A stretch of DNA of 46,673 nt from GCA-2719315 sp964448645 (lineage in GTDB: Bacteria; Bacteroidota; Bacteroidia; Flavobacteriales; Flavobacteriaceae). Below are positions 24,623 to 33,009 of this stretch, piece by piece. The stretch is taken from NCBI GenBank assembly GCA_964448645.1, contig CAYUZY010000001.1, forward strand, positions 1 to 46,673, in the 5' to 3' direction. Under the pieces are notes generated by a model that worked only from the letters and a program-made list of their open reading frames with translations, ran no database searches and was not told the origin of the DNA. The position numbers and the translations under genes are program-made. Positions within the stretch are counted from its first letter, which is position 1, and every line of letters starts with the position of its first letter.

Positions 24623-26110
24623 TTAAGAGTTTAATTTAGACATGAGTTTTTCAATTCTTTTTAAAGATACATTTTTTCCAATTATTTTAATTATTGAAAA
24701 AAGATCAGGGCCTTTTAATTCACCAACTATTGCTATTCTTAAAAGCTGCATTAAAAATCCAAGTTTAATATTATTTTTACTTCCATAATTGACAATTTCA
24801 GTTTTTATTTTTCCAGACTCTTCTGATGAATAAAAGATTTGTTTAAAATCTTCTAATATTTTTAAGGAAGCTTTATTTTCAATTATTTTTTCATTTAAAT
24901 TATTATAATCAGGGTTTTCAGAAAAAAACAAAGTTTCTTTTTTTAAATCAGTTATGAGCGTAAGTCTGTTTTTAACTAGTGAAATAATAGTTAATATTTC
25001 CTCTTTTTTAAATAAGTTATTTAAAGGTTCTAAATTTTTTTTTGAAATTTTTAAAAGACTTTCACTTGGAAGGGTTTTAATATGATTGTGGTTTATCCAT
25101 TTAGCTTTTTCATAATCAAATTTTGCGCCGCTTTTTTGAATTTTTTGAAAGTCAAAAACATTTTCTAGTTCTTTTAAAGAGTAGATTTCTTTTTCAGTAT
25201 TGTCATTCCATCCTAAAAGAGCAAGGTAGTTTATTAAACCATTTGGCAAAAATCCAATTTCTTTATATCCCATTTTTTCTTTTTTCCAGGATAAAGGAAA
25301 AACAGGAATACCCATTTTTTCAGAATCTCTTTTTGAAAGTTTCCCCTTTCCTGTGGACTTAAGAATAAGAGGAAGATGCATAAAGTCTGGACAATTCCAT
25401 TTAAAGGATTGATATAATAATTTATGAAAAGGTAGTGAAGGGAGCCATTCTTCACCTCGAATTACAGTAGTAATTTTCATTAAACGATCATCAATTACGT
25501 TAGCGAAATGATAAGTTGGCATTCCATCACTTTTAATTAATACTTTATCATCTAAAGTATTAGTATTAACTTTTATATATCCTCTTATTTTGTCTTCTAC
25601 AGAAACTATTTTATTTGGATCAACTTTTAGTCTTATTACAAATGAATTTTTTTGTTTTAATTTCTCGCTTTCTTGATTAGATAGGGTTAGTGAATTTTTA
25701 AGTTTTTTCCTGCTTAGATGATCATATTTAAAAGTTTCCCCTTTTTTTTCATATTCTGCTCTAAGATGATTTAATTCTTCATCACTATCAAAAGCATAAT
25801 AAGCTTTTTTATTTTCAATTAATTTTAAAACATAACTATTGTAAATTTTTTTTCTTTCACTTTGTCTATACGGGCCATAATTTCCTTCATTGTTTGGACT
25901 TTCGTCTGGATTAATTCCAGCCCATTTAAGAGATTTGTTTATATACTCTTCACTTTCTTTAATATATCTACTTTGATCGGTATCTTCTATTCTAAGGATA
26001 AAAGAGCCTTTATTTTTTTTTGCAAAAAGATAATTGTATAATGCTGTTCTAAGCCCACCTATATGAAGAGGGCCCGTAGGACTTGGTGCAAATCTAACTC
26101 TACAACTCAT
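24623..26110 (-). CDS. gltX: Glutamyl-tRNA synthetase
   Basis: GltX charges tRNA-Glu. The 495-residue protein has the class I motif APSPTGPLHIGGLRTALYNY (8-27), RIEDTDQSR, the DDRLMKITTVIRGEEWLPS segment, and the KMSKS equivalent KLSKRD, followed by a helical C-terminal anticodon-binding domain. There is no sign of a second GluRS in the window. A one-mismatch -7 box (TATCTTTA, minus strand 26116-26123) ends five bases before the ATG, so the leader is short. It heads a unit with the SPFH gene and diverges from ybeY. Confidence 0.96.
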   Translation of the reverse strand: MSCRVRFAPSPTGPLHIGGLRTALYNYLFAKKNKGSFILRIEDTDQSRYIKESEEYINKSLKWAGINPDESPNNEGNYGPYRQSERKKIYNSYVLKLIENKKAYYAFDSDEELNHLRAEYEKKGETFKYDHLSRKKLKNSLTLSNQESEKLKQKNSFVIRLKVDPNKIVSVEDKIRGYIKVNTNTLDDKVLIKSDGMPTYHFANVIDDRLMKITTVIRGEEWLPSLPFHKLLYQSFKWNCPDFMHLPLILKSTGKGKLSKRDSEKMGIPVFPLSWKKEKMGYKEIGFLPNGLINYLALLGWNDNTEKEIYSLKELENVFDFQKIQKSGAKFDYEKAKWINHNHIKTLPSESLLKISKKNLEPLNNLFKKEEILTIISLVKNRLTLITDLKKETLFFSENPDYNNLNEKIIENKASLKILEDFKQIFYSSEESGKIKTEIVNYGSKNNIKLGFLMQLLRIAIVGELKGPDLFSIIKIIGKNVSLKRIEKLMSKLNS

Positions 26111-26166
26111 TTATGTAAAGATAAGAGCTTATTTAAAATGAATTCTAATTAAAATCACATTTCGAC

Positions 26167-26174
26167 TATCTTTG
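26167..26174 (+). promoter_or_regulatory. -7 box TATCTTTG of ybeY-mnmG
   Basis: The octamer is identical to that of lepA. Transcription from here begins about 26178, so the ybeY start must lie after this, in a stretch where ATT/ATC/ATA are the only start-like codons in frame. Confidence 0.65.
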
Positions 26175-26193
26175 TAATTTAAATTATATCATA

Positions 26194-26619
26194 ATTATTA
26201 CAATAAACGACATACCAGCTATTATTGATTTAAAAAAGATAAAACTTTTAATTATAAACTTTGTTTTTAATGAAGGGTATGAGGTAAAAAAAATTGATTA
26301 CAACTTTGTTTCAAAAACTAAAATTTTAAAAATTAATTCTAAATATTTAAATCATAAATCAGAAACAGATATTTTAACATTTGATTATTCAACATCAAAA
26401 AAAATCGAAGCAGAAATTTATTTGTGTTATTCAGTTATCAAAAAACACGCAAAGGAAAACAGACAAAGGGTTGAAAATGAGCTAGTTAGAGTCATGATAC
26501 ATGGTGTTTTACATTGTATGGGTTATAATGATAAAGTAGATAATGAAAAAATGTTGATGGCGGAGAAAGAGGATCTTTTTTTAAAAATGTTCCACGTGAA
26601 ACATTATAATCATGTTTGA
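26194..26619 (+). CDS. ybeY: Endoribonuclease YbeY / rRNA maturation factor (probable ATT start)
   Basis: YbeY is a metal-dependent RNase acting in 16S rRNA maturation and ribosome quality control. The frame carries SETDILTFDY, IYLCYSVIKKHAKEN and VRVMIHGVLHCMGYND, the YbeY motif HGxLHxxGY; the third metal ligand (His in E. coli) is Asp here, as I recall for Bacteroidota. No ATG, GTG or TTG is available upstream of these motifs until TTG 26422, which would delete the conserved DILTF. ATT 26194 (ITINDIPAII after it) gives 141 residues and fits family length; ATC 26188, ATA 26191 or ATT 26197 are alternatives. The C-terminal codons contain a parS-type site, and the TGA overlaps the mnmG start by eight bases. 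Confidence 0.85.
   Translation: MITINDIPAIIDLKKIKLLIINFVFNEGYEVKKIDYNFVSKTKILKINSKYLNHKSETDILTFDYSTSKKIEAEIYLCYSVIKKHAKENRQRVENELVRVMIHGVLHCMGYNDKVDNEKMLMAEKEDLFLKMFHVKHYNHV
26588..26603. promoter_or_regulatory. parS-type site (ParB/Spo0J binding), in ybeY
   Basis: TGTTCCACGTGAAACA is identical to a well-known Bacillus subtilis parS sequence and differs from the perfect palindrome at one base. It lies within the last codons of ybeY and dictates the residues MFHVKH. ParB would spread from here and load SMC. A second site lies exactly 1,900 bp to the right. Confidence 0.85.
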
Positions 26620-28483
26620 GAAAAAATTCGATGTTATTGTTGTAGGTGGAGGTCATGCTGGATGTGAGGCCGCCGCAGCCTCTGCTAATCTTGGTTCAAA
26701 GACGTTATTAATAACTATGAACTTGCAAACTATAGGCCAAATGTCTTGTAATCCGGCTATGGGAGGCATAGCTAAAGGCCAAATAGTTCGAGAAATAGAT
26801 GCGTTAGGGGGTTATAGCGGAATTGTTTCTGATAAAAGCGCGGTTCAATTTAAAATGCTAAATCAATCAAAAGGACCTGCTATGTGGAGTCCACGAGTTC
26901 AATCGGATCGACAATTATTTTCTGCAAAATGGCGCCAGACACTTGAAAACACAAAAAATTTAGATTTTTATCAAGAAATGGTAACGGATGTCATTGTAAA
27001 AAAAAATAAAATTACAGGAGTCGAAACAAGTTTAGGAATAAAAATTTATTCTGATACAGTAATTTTAACAAATGGGACATTTTTAAATGGCAAAATCCAT
27101 ATTGGAGAAAAAAATTTTCAAGGAGGTAGAGCTGGAGAAAAATCTTCTTTAGGACTTACGAGTAGCCTCTTAAAATTAGGTTTTGTTTCTGGAAGAATGA
27201 AAACAGGAACGCCTCCTAGAGTTGATGGAAGATCATTAGATTATAATAAAATGGAAGAACAGCCTGGAGATAAAGATCCATCAAAATTTTCATTTTCAAA
27301 TAAAACTAAACCATTAAAATCTCAAATTAGCTGTCATATTACTCATACAAATGAACGTGTACATGATTTATTAAGAGAAGGTTTTGACAGGTCACCTATG
27401 TTTAATGGGAATATTGAAAGCATAGGCCCCAGATACTGCCCTTCTATTGAAGATAAAATTAATCGTTTCAGTGATAAATCAAGTCATCAAATTTTTGTTG
27501 AACCAGAAGGGTGGAATACGATAGAAGTATATGTTAATGGATTTTCAACCTCTTTACCGGAAGATATTCAGTTTAACGCTCTAAGAACAATTTCTGGTTT
27601 TGAAAGGGTTAAGCTTTTTAGACCGGGATATGCTATAGAATATGATTTTTTTCAACCTACTCAACTTTTTAACACCTTAGAAACCAAATTAATTAACGGA
27701 TTGTATTTTGCAGGGCAAATAAACGGAACAACTGGTTATGAAGAGGCTGCTGCACAGGGACTGATTGCAGGAATTAATGCTAGTTTAAAGACAAACAATA
27801 AAGATCCTTTTGTTTTAGATCGAGACGAGGCCTATATTGGCGTTTTGATTGATGATTTAATTTTAAAAGGAACAGAGGAGCCATATAGAATGTTTACTTC
27901 TAGAGCAGAGTATAGAACTTTATTAAGACAAGACAACGCTGATCAAAGGTTATCTCCTAAAGGATATAAACTAGGATTAATTTCTTCAAAAAGAATGACC
28001 GCATTAGAAAATAAAATTAAAAAAAAGGAAATTGTAACTAAATATTTATATTCTACAAGTTTTGAAATTAAATCTGTAAATTCATTTTTAGCTTCTAAAG
28101 ATGAAGTCTTAGTTAAGCAGCCAGATAAATTTTCTAAATTACTTGCAAGGCCTAATGTAAAAAGAAAGGATATAAAAACCCTAAAACCATTAAAAGAATA
28201 TTTAATAAAAGAAAAAATCTCTGATGATATTTTAGAGCAAGTAGAAATAGATATTAAGTATTCTGGTTATATTGAAAAAGAAAAAAGAAACGTTGAGAAA
28301 TTAAGTAGACTAAAGAATATAATAATTCCAAAAAAATTTAATTTTGACGAATTACCTTCTTTGTCTTTTGAAGCCAAAGAAAAGCTAAATAAAATTAGAC
28401 CTGAAACACTTGCGCAAGCATCAAGGATAAGCGGAATTAAACCAAGTGATATAAGTGTTTTATTAGTCTCAATGGGAAGATAA
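26612..28483 (+). CDS. mnmG: tRNA uridine-34 5-carboxymethylaminomethyl synthase, FAD subunit
   Basis: MnmG (GidA), with MnmE, modifies the wobble uridine of several tRNAs. The 623-residue protein shows the FAD-binding VVGGGHAGCEAA (10-21), CNPAMGGIAKGQIVREIDAL, the conserved MKTGTPPRVDGRS, PRYCPSIEDK, GLYFAGQINGTTGYEEAAAQG and the helical C-terminal domain with LAQASRISGIKPSDISVLL. Length is typical. It overlaps ybeY by eight bases and is flanked on both sides by parS-type sites. MnmG genes are often close to the origin in bacteria, which agrees with the origin hypothesis for this region. Confidence 0.97.
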   Translation: MFEKKFDVIVVGGGHAGCEAAAASANLGSKTLLITMNLQTIGQMSCNPAMGGIAKGQIVREIDALGGYSGIVSDKSAVQFKMLNQSKGPAMWSPRVQSDRQLFSAKWRQTLENTKNLDFYQEMVTDVIVKKNKITGVETSLGIKIYSDTVILTNGTFLNGKIHIGEKNFQGGRAGEKSSLGLTSSLLKLGFVSGRMKTGTPPRVDGRSLDYNKMEEQPGDKDPSKFSFSNKTKPLKSQISCHITHTNERVHDLLREGFDRSPMFNGNIESIGPRYCPSIEDKINRFSDKSSHQIFVEPEGWNTIEVYVNGFSTSLPEDIQFNALRTISGFERVKLFRPGYAIEYDFFQPTQLFNTLETKLINGLYFAGQINGTTGYEEAAAQGLIAGINASLKTNNKDPFVLDRDEAYIGVLIDDLILKGTEEPYRMFTSRAEYRTLLRQDNADQRLSPKGYKLGLISSKRMTALENKIKKKEIVTKYLYSTSFEIKSVNSFLASKDEVLVKQPDKFSKLLARPNVKRKDIKTLKPLKEYLIKEKISDDILEQVEIDIKYSGYIEKEKRNVEKLSRLKNIIIPKKFNFDELPSLSFEAKEKLNKIRPETLAQASRISGIKPSDISVLLVSMGR

Positions 28484-28487
28484 ATAA

Positions 28488-28503
28488 TGTTTCACGTGAA
28501 ACA
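28488..28503. promoter_or_regulatory. parS-type site (ParB/Spo0J binding), after mnmG
   Basis: TGTTTCACGTGAAACA is a perfect 16-bp palindrome and the canonical parS consensus. It occupies the gap between the mnmG stop (28483) and the methyltransferase ATG (28506), leaving two bases before that ATG, so ParB binding here could influence expression of the gene. Confidence 0.9.
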
Positions 28504-28505
28504 AT

Positions 28506-29357
28506 ATGAAGTTAAAAAAAGACATTTTTCTGTTTTCTGCAAAGGATAACCTTATCTCTAACAAAAAATTTAATATATATTGGGATTCCAAAAAGCATAT
28601 GGCTTGGACTGACATTATAAATGAAAAAAGCTTGTCAAAATATTATATATCAGATAGTTATGATTCTTTTAAAGAGAAACCTTCAAAGCGTATAGATTAT
28701 ATTTATTTTTATATTCAAAATTTAATGCTTAGTTATAAATGGTCAATAACAAAGCAATTTATTCTTAAAGACAGCAATACACTTGATGTAGGTTCTGGGA
28801 TAGGTGTTTATGCGGAGTATTGTTTAAAAAAAGGACTTAACCAATCAGTTGTTGAGAATAATGTAAAGGCATTAAACATTTGCAGCAGAAAAGGATTAAA
28901 AACCTTTAATTCTTTAGAAATAATCCCATCTCATTCTAAATTTAGGATAATAACTTTTTGGCATTCTTTAGAACACATTATTAATTTAAATAAAACTTTA
29001 GCTAAAACTTCTTTATTAATAGATAAAGAAGGTTATTTAATAATTGCCCTTCCTAATATAAACAGTTTTGATTCTAAATATTATAAGCATAAATGGTCAG
29101 CACTTGATGTGCCAAGACATATATGGCATTTTACTAGAAAAGGAATAGAATTATTATTAAAAGAAAAAAATTTTAGATTAATTAAATCATACCCATTATT
29201 TATGGATGCTTTTTATATATCATATTTATCTGAAAAACAAAACAGGTCATATTTCCCTTTATTTAAGGGAATTATTTTAGGAATAATCTCCAACATAAAA
29301 GCTTTATTTAGCAAAGAGTATTCTTCTATAATTTATGTTTTTAAAAAAAGAAGTTAA
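28506..29357 (+). CDS. Class I SAM-dependent methyltransferase
   Basis: The 283-residue protein has the SAM-binding motif I LDVGSGIGVYAEY at about 93-105, an acidic post-I segment (SVVENN), and FWHSLEHI, a Methyltransferase_23-type motif IV, followed by LIIALPN and DVPRHIWHFTRKGIELLL. The latter is typical of methyltransferases found with cell-surface glycan genes and in Flavobacteriia beside mnmG. The substrate is not known. The gene begins two bases after a parS-type site. Its end overlaps the convergent holB by four bases. Confidence 0.87.
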   Translation: MKLKKDIFLFSAKDNLISNKKFNIYWDSKKHMAWTDIINEKSLSKYYISDSYDSFKEKPSKRIDYIYFYIQNLMLSYKWSITKQFILKDSNTLDVGSGIGVYAEYCLKKGLNQSVVENNVKALNICSRKGLKTFNSLEIIPSHSKFRIITFWHSLEHIINLNKTLAKTSLLIDKEGYLIIALPNINSFDSKYYKHKWSALDVPRHIWHFTRKGIELLLKEKNFRLIKSYPLFMDAFYISYLSEKQNRSYFPLFKGIILGIISNIKALFSKEYSSIIYVFKKRS

Positions 29358-30469
29358 TTTTTAGAAAGGGATAATAATTTCTTTGTTTTTATAACAATCT
29401 CGGTTAAGAGCATTTTTTTATTAGCATTTTGCTGAATGTAATTTTGTGATTTTTCAAATAAAACAACAAATTTTTTGAAGTTTCCTTTATTAATATATGG
29501 GGAAAGATTTTTTATACTAAAATTAGTAGAACTTTCAAAAGGAGCAATTTTTTCTAAATTATAATTGACAAGAAAAGCTGATCTAAAAAAATCTACTGAA
29601 TAATATAAAAAGGCTTTAATTTTTTCATTACCCATCAGAGACACTTTATTAACCCAATCGAATAATTGGATTGTGTCTTCTTTTTTTTTATTAGAACTAA
29701 ATGAAAGTCTTAATAATTCAATTATTAGAGATTCGTACTTAGAAAAAAAGTCATTATTTAATATTGTATTTATATTTCTTAAACTCCCTAAAGCGGTATT
29801 AAAATTTATTTTTTCAATATTATTTTTTTTAAGATATTCTTTAATGTATGAATCTTCAATTGGCTTTAAATAGGTAGTTTGACATCTGGAATAAATTGTT
29901 GGTAATAAACTTAAAGAGTCTTCTGCCACCATAATAAAATATGTTTTCTTTGGCGGTTCTTCTAATAATTTAAGGATTTTATTTGAAGCAGATAAATTCA
30001 TTTTGTCAAGACCCCAAATTAAGACCACTTTATTTCCGCCAAAAAAAGATTTTAAATTAATTTGATTTTGTAGATTTTCAATTTCAGTTACCCCTATTAT
30101 TCCTTCTTTATTTTCATCACCAATTTCTTTAAGCCAATCTCCATAGGAACCATATATATTTTTTTCTATAAATAATAACCATTCTTTTAGATAATCACTT
30201 GATAATTTATTTTTATTAGAGTAAACGGGGTATATAAACTTTAAATCAGGATTTTGAAGAAGTGTTTTTATATCACTTCCTTTTAAAATATGTCTTTCTA
30301 GAATTTTTTTTCCATAAATTAATTGGAGACAAAAGTAAAGCGCTAAACCTAATCCGCCACATCCAATTTTATCAATAAAAAGCTGACAATGAGGGACATA
30401 CATTTTTTTACACATTTCATCAATAGTCTTTTTAATTTTATCTTGACCAATTATATTATTGAAGTACAT
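29354..30469 (-). CDS. holB: DNA polymerase III delta' subunit (clamp loader)
   Basis: HolB is part of the clamp loader that places the beta clamp on DNA. The 371-residue protein starts MYFNNIIGQDKIKK and has a degenerate P-loop region IDKIGCGGLGLALYF at about 33-47, which does not look able to bind ATP, as expected for delta'. Then come KVVLIWGLDKMNLSASNKIL (Walker B-like and sensor region), LLEEPPKKTYFIMVAE and YSRCQTTYLKP (sensor 1 and SRC motif). The C-terminal helical domain is divergent. It diverges from pgk; the -7 box ends four bases before its ATG. Confidence 0.9.
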   Translation of the reverse strand: MYFNNIIGQDKIKKTIDEMCKKMYVPHCQLFIDKIGCGGLGLALYFCLQLIYGKKILERHILKGSDIKTLLQNPDLKFIYPVYSNKNKLSSDYLKEWLLFIEKNIYGSYGDWLKEIGDENKEGIIGVTEIENLQNQINLKSFFGGNKVVLIWGLDKMNLSASNKILKLLEEPPKKTYFIMVAEDSLSLLPTIYSRCQTTYLKPIEDSYIKEYLKKNNIEKINFNTALGSLRNINTILNNDFFSKYESLIIELLRLSFSSNKKKEDTIQLFDWVNKVSLMGNEKIKAFLYYSVDFFRSAFLVNYNLEKIAPFESSTNFSIKNLSPYINKGNFKKFVVLFEKSQNYIQQNANKKMLLTEIVIKTKKLLSLSKN

Positions 30470-30473
30470 TTAT

Positions 30474-30481
30474 CAAATATA
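30474..30481 (-). promoter_or_regulatory. -7 box TATATTTG of holB
   Basis: TATATTTG on the minus strand ends four bases before the holB ATG (30469), so the mRNA is probably leaderless. Confidence 0.62.
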
Positions 30482-30542
30482 ACATTACTTTTTTTTAATT
30501 TTTTAATTTTAATTTCTCTATTTATTTGGATAATAATTATAG

Positions 30543-30550
30543 TATTTTTG
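30543..30550 (+). promoter_or_regulatory. -7 box TATTTTTG of pgk
   Basis: TATTTTTG ends five bases before the pgk ATG at 30556. This implies an almost leaderless transcript and excludes the in-frame TTG at 30526 as the start. Confidence 0.62.
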
Positions 30551-30555
30551 AGATC

Positions 30556-31743
30556 ATGAAAACATTATCAAACCAATCTTTTAAAAATAAAAAAGTATTA
30601 ATTAGGGTTGATTTTAATGTGCCATTAAATGACAAATTACAAGTAGTTGATAATACTCGCATTTATGCCGCAAAACCAACTATTGACCATGTAATAAATT
30701 CTGGGGGAAGCTGTATTTTAATTTCTCATATGGGAAGGCCAGAGGGTTTTTCTTCAAAATTATCTCTTAAAAATATAGTTTCAGAGGTTAGTAAAGTTAT
30801 TAATAGACCGGTTGACTTTTATTCTAATTGTGTAGGAGAAGAAGCTGAAAAAAAATCTAAATCACTTAAACCAGGACAAATTTTATTATTAGAAAATTTA
30901 AGATTTTATAAAGAAGAATCTGAAGGAGATATTGATTTTGCTAAAAAGTTATCAAAGCACGGTTCAGTATTTATTAATGATGCTTTCGGATCAGTTCATA
31001 GAGCACATGCATCTACGACTATAATTTCAAGATTTTTTAATAATAATAAGTTTTTTGGAAAACTATTAGAAAAAGAAATTTTAGCAATTGATAAAGTTTT
31101 AAAGTCAGGAAAAAAACCTGTTTTAGCAATAATAGGAGGTGCAAAAATCTCATCAAAAATTCCCATTATTGAAAGTATCTTAGATAAAATAGATCATTTA
31201 ATTATTGGAGGAGGGATGGTTTATACTTTTATATATGCTTTAAAAGGAAAAATAGGGAATTCAATTTTTGAAAAAGATTATGCAAATTTAGCTTTGGAGA
31301 TAATTGACAAAGCTGAATCAAAAAATGTTTTATTGCATTTGCCTATTGATGTAGTTGCGGGGAATAATTTTTCAAATAATGCAAATCAAAAAGTTTTTGA
31401 TGTAAAAAACATTAAAAATGGATGGGAAGGGATGGATGCTGGACCAAAATCTTTAAAGCATTTTGAAACAATCATTTTGAAATGTAATACAATACTTTGG
31501 AATGGCCCTTTAGGTGTTTTTGAGTTTGAAAATTTTGCTAAAGGAACTATTCAAATAGGCGAATTTATTGCAAAAAAAACTAAGCAAGGAGCTTTTTCTT
31601 TAGTTGGAGGAGGAGATTCTGTTTTCGCTGTTAAAAAATATGGTTTAGAAGATAAAATGAGTTATGTTAGCACTGGAGGGGGTGCAATGTTAGAAAGTTT
31701 AGAGGGCAAAACTCTTCCAGGAATAAAAGCATTAATTGATTAA
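30556..31743 (+). CDS. pgk: Phosphoglycerate kinase
   Basis: Pgk transfers phosphate from 1,3-bisphosphoglycerate to ADP in glycolysis, and the reverse in gluconeogenesis. The 395-residue protein has VLIRVDFNVPL near the N-terminus, ISHMGRPEG, LLLENLRFYKEE, FINDAFGSVHRAHAST, the hinge region around AIIGGAKISSKI, ILWNGPLGVFE and the nucleotide loop LVGGGDSVFAV, all standard for the family. An upstream TTG frame extension of ten residues is rejected because it overlaps the promoter box. The DUF4837 lipoprotein gene follows after nine bases and is likely co-transcribed. Confidence 0.97.
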   Translation: MKTLSNQSFKNKKVLIRVDFNVPLNDKLQVVDNTRIYAAKPTIDHVINSGGSCILISHMGRPEGFSSKLSLKNIVSEVSKVINRPVDFYSNCVGEEAEKKSKSLKPGQILLLENLRFYKEESEGDIDFAKKLSKHGSVFINDAFGSVHRAHASTTIISRFFNNNKFFGKLLEKEILAIDKVLKSGKKPVLAIIGGAKISSKIPIIESILDKIDHLIIGGGMVYTFIYALKGKIGNSIFEKDYANLALEIIDKAESKNVLLHLPIDVVAGNNFSNNANQKVFDVKNIKNGWEGMDAGPKSLKHFETIILKCNTILWNGPLGVFEFENFAKGTIQIGEFIAKKTKQGAFSLVGGGDSVFAVKKYGLEDKMSYVSTGGGAMLESLEGKTLPGIKALID

Positions 31744-31752
31744 ATAAGTTTT

Positions 31753-32709
31753 TTGAAGTTTAAAATTATAATTATAGCTTTTTTAATTTTTTCTTGTAAT
31801 AAAAGAAAGAATCAAGTGTATATTCCAGAATCTAATGGAAGAATAAATGATGTAATGATAGTTATGAATAAGAATGATTGGGAAAATTCTTTAGGAAAAA
31901 CAATAAGAGAAGGATTAAGTCAGCCATATGAAGGCCTTCCAACTGATGAGCCAAAGTTTAACTTATTTTATTTAAATCCAAAGGCATTTTCTGGATTTAC
32001 AAAAAAAAGCAGAAATATTTTATGGTTTGTAAATAGTGATTTAAATGAATTTAAATTGATGGAAAATCCATTTTCTAAACCTCAAATTGTTGTTAAAAGT
32101 GCTTTTGAGGATAATGATTTACATAAATTTTATTTTAAAGAAAATGTTAATCTGATAATAAATTTAATTTTTAATAATGAGAGAAAAGAAAAATTAAGAC
32201 GAATTAATAAATCTTTATCTAGATCTAAAGATTTAGAAAATCGATTTGGAATTAAATTAAAATACCCCTCTGCATATAAAACAGTTAAGGATACTTCTAA
32301 TTTTATATGGATTCAAAAAGACATTCAAAAAGGGCATATGAATATTATCTCATATTCTATTCCAATAAAAGATTTTAACTCTTTTAATAGTAAAAGAATT
32401 GTTAGTATTAGGGATTCAATTGGAGAATTATATATTCCAGGAAGATTGAAAGAATCATATATGATTACTGAAAAAGCGTATAAACCATTCTTTTATAAAT
32501 CAAAAAAAGAAACTAAAACTTTATATATAACAAAAGGAACTTGGGAAGTTTATAATGATTTTATGGCTGGACCATTTATTAATTTTTTTATTGAAGATAT
32601 TAATAATAAGAGATGGATTGTTATTGAAGGTTTTGCTTTTGCTCCTTCAACTAAAAAGAGAGATTATATGTTTGAACTAGAGACTATTTTGAATACAATA
32701 AAATTCTGA
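31753..32709 (+). CDS. DUF4837 family lipoprotein
   Basis: The 318-residue protein begins with a lipoprotein signal peptide (KFKIIIIAFLIFSCN, lipobox IFSC). The mature part shows the DUF4837 pattern: GRINDVMIVMNKNDWENSLGKTIREGLSQP, then LFYLNPKAFSGFTKKSRNILWF and WIQKDIQKGHMNIISYSIP. This Bacteroidota-specific family has no known function. The start is TTG 31753, the only candidate that keeps the signal peptide intact. It lies nine bases after pgk. The TGA stop is separated from the convergent tatA by eight bases. Confidence 0.88.
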   Translation: MKFKIIIIAFLIFSCNKRKNQVYIPESNGRINDVMIVMNKNDWENSLGKTIREGLSQPYEGLPTDEPKFNLFYLNPKAFSGFTKKSRNILWFVNSDLNEFKLMENPFSKPQIVVKSAFEDNDLHKFYFKENVNLIINLIFNNERKEKLRRINKSLSRSKDLENRFGIKLKYPSAYKTVKDTSNFIWIQKDIQKGHMNIISYSIPIKDFNSFNSKRIVSIRDSIGELYIPGRLKESYMITEKAYKPFFYKSKKETKTLYITKGTWEVYNDFMAGPFINFFIEDINNKRWIVIEGFAFAPSTKKRDYMFELETILNTIKF

Positions 32710-32717
32710 AAAAAGGA

Positions 32718-32885
32718 TTATTGGTTTTTTTCATCAATTTTTTTTTCTTCATTATCTTCTTTAGTTGCTTTTTTAAACTCTTTAATTCCGCTTCCTAAGC
32801 CTTTCATTAGTTCAGGAATTTTTCTTCCTCCAAATAGTAAAAGCACTACGGCAATTATAAGAATAATTTGTGGGGCTCCAATCAT
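32718..32885 (-). CDS. tatA: Sec-independent protein translocase TatA
   Basis: This short gene (55 codons) reads MIGAPQIILIIAVVLLLFGG, then RKIPELMKGLGSGIKEFKKA, and a charged tail. That is the TatA layout: one N-terminal membrane helix, the FGG hinge, an amphipathic helix and a Lys/Glu tail. TatA forms the pore of the twin-arginine pathway that exports folded proteins. Its partner TatC is not in this window. It diverges from an M23 peptidase gene, a pairing I recall from other Flavobacteriia. A perfect -7 box TAAATTTG on the minus strand (32922-32929) lies about 37 bp upstream. Confidence 0.93.
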   Translation of the reverse strand: MIGAPQIILIIAVVLLLFGGRKIPELMKGLGSGIKEFKKATKEDNEEKKIDEKNQ

Positions 32886-32921
32886 AACTATATTTAAATT
32901 AATTTTAATTAATTCTTATAA

Positions 32922-32929
32922 CAAATTTA
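32922..32929 (-). promoter_or_regulatory. -7 box TAAATTTG of tatA
   Basis: TAAATTTG on the minus strand matches TAnnTTTG and implies a leader of roughly 33 nt, longer than most in this window. Confidence 0.5.
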
Positions 32930-32993
32930 CTCAAATATTTTAGTTATTCTATATCATTTAATATAATTGATATTTTATACTTTGAGTAATCCT

Positions 32994-33001
32994 TATATTT
33001 G
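32994..33001 (+). promoter_or_regulatory. -7 box TATATTTG of the M23 peptidase gene
   Basis: TATATTTG ends eight bases before the ATG at 33010, giving a leader of about five bases. Confidence 0.62.
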
Positions 33002-33009
33002 AATACAAT

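Noticed and set aside
26422..26619. ybeY starting at TTG 26422 (65 residues)
   Set aside because: It would remove the conserved DILTF segment; the upstream frame is open and conserved.
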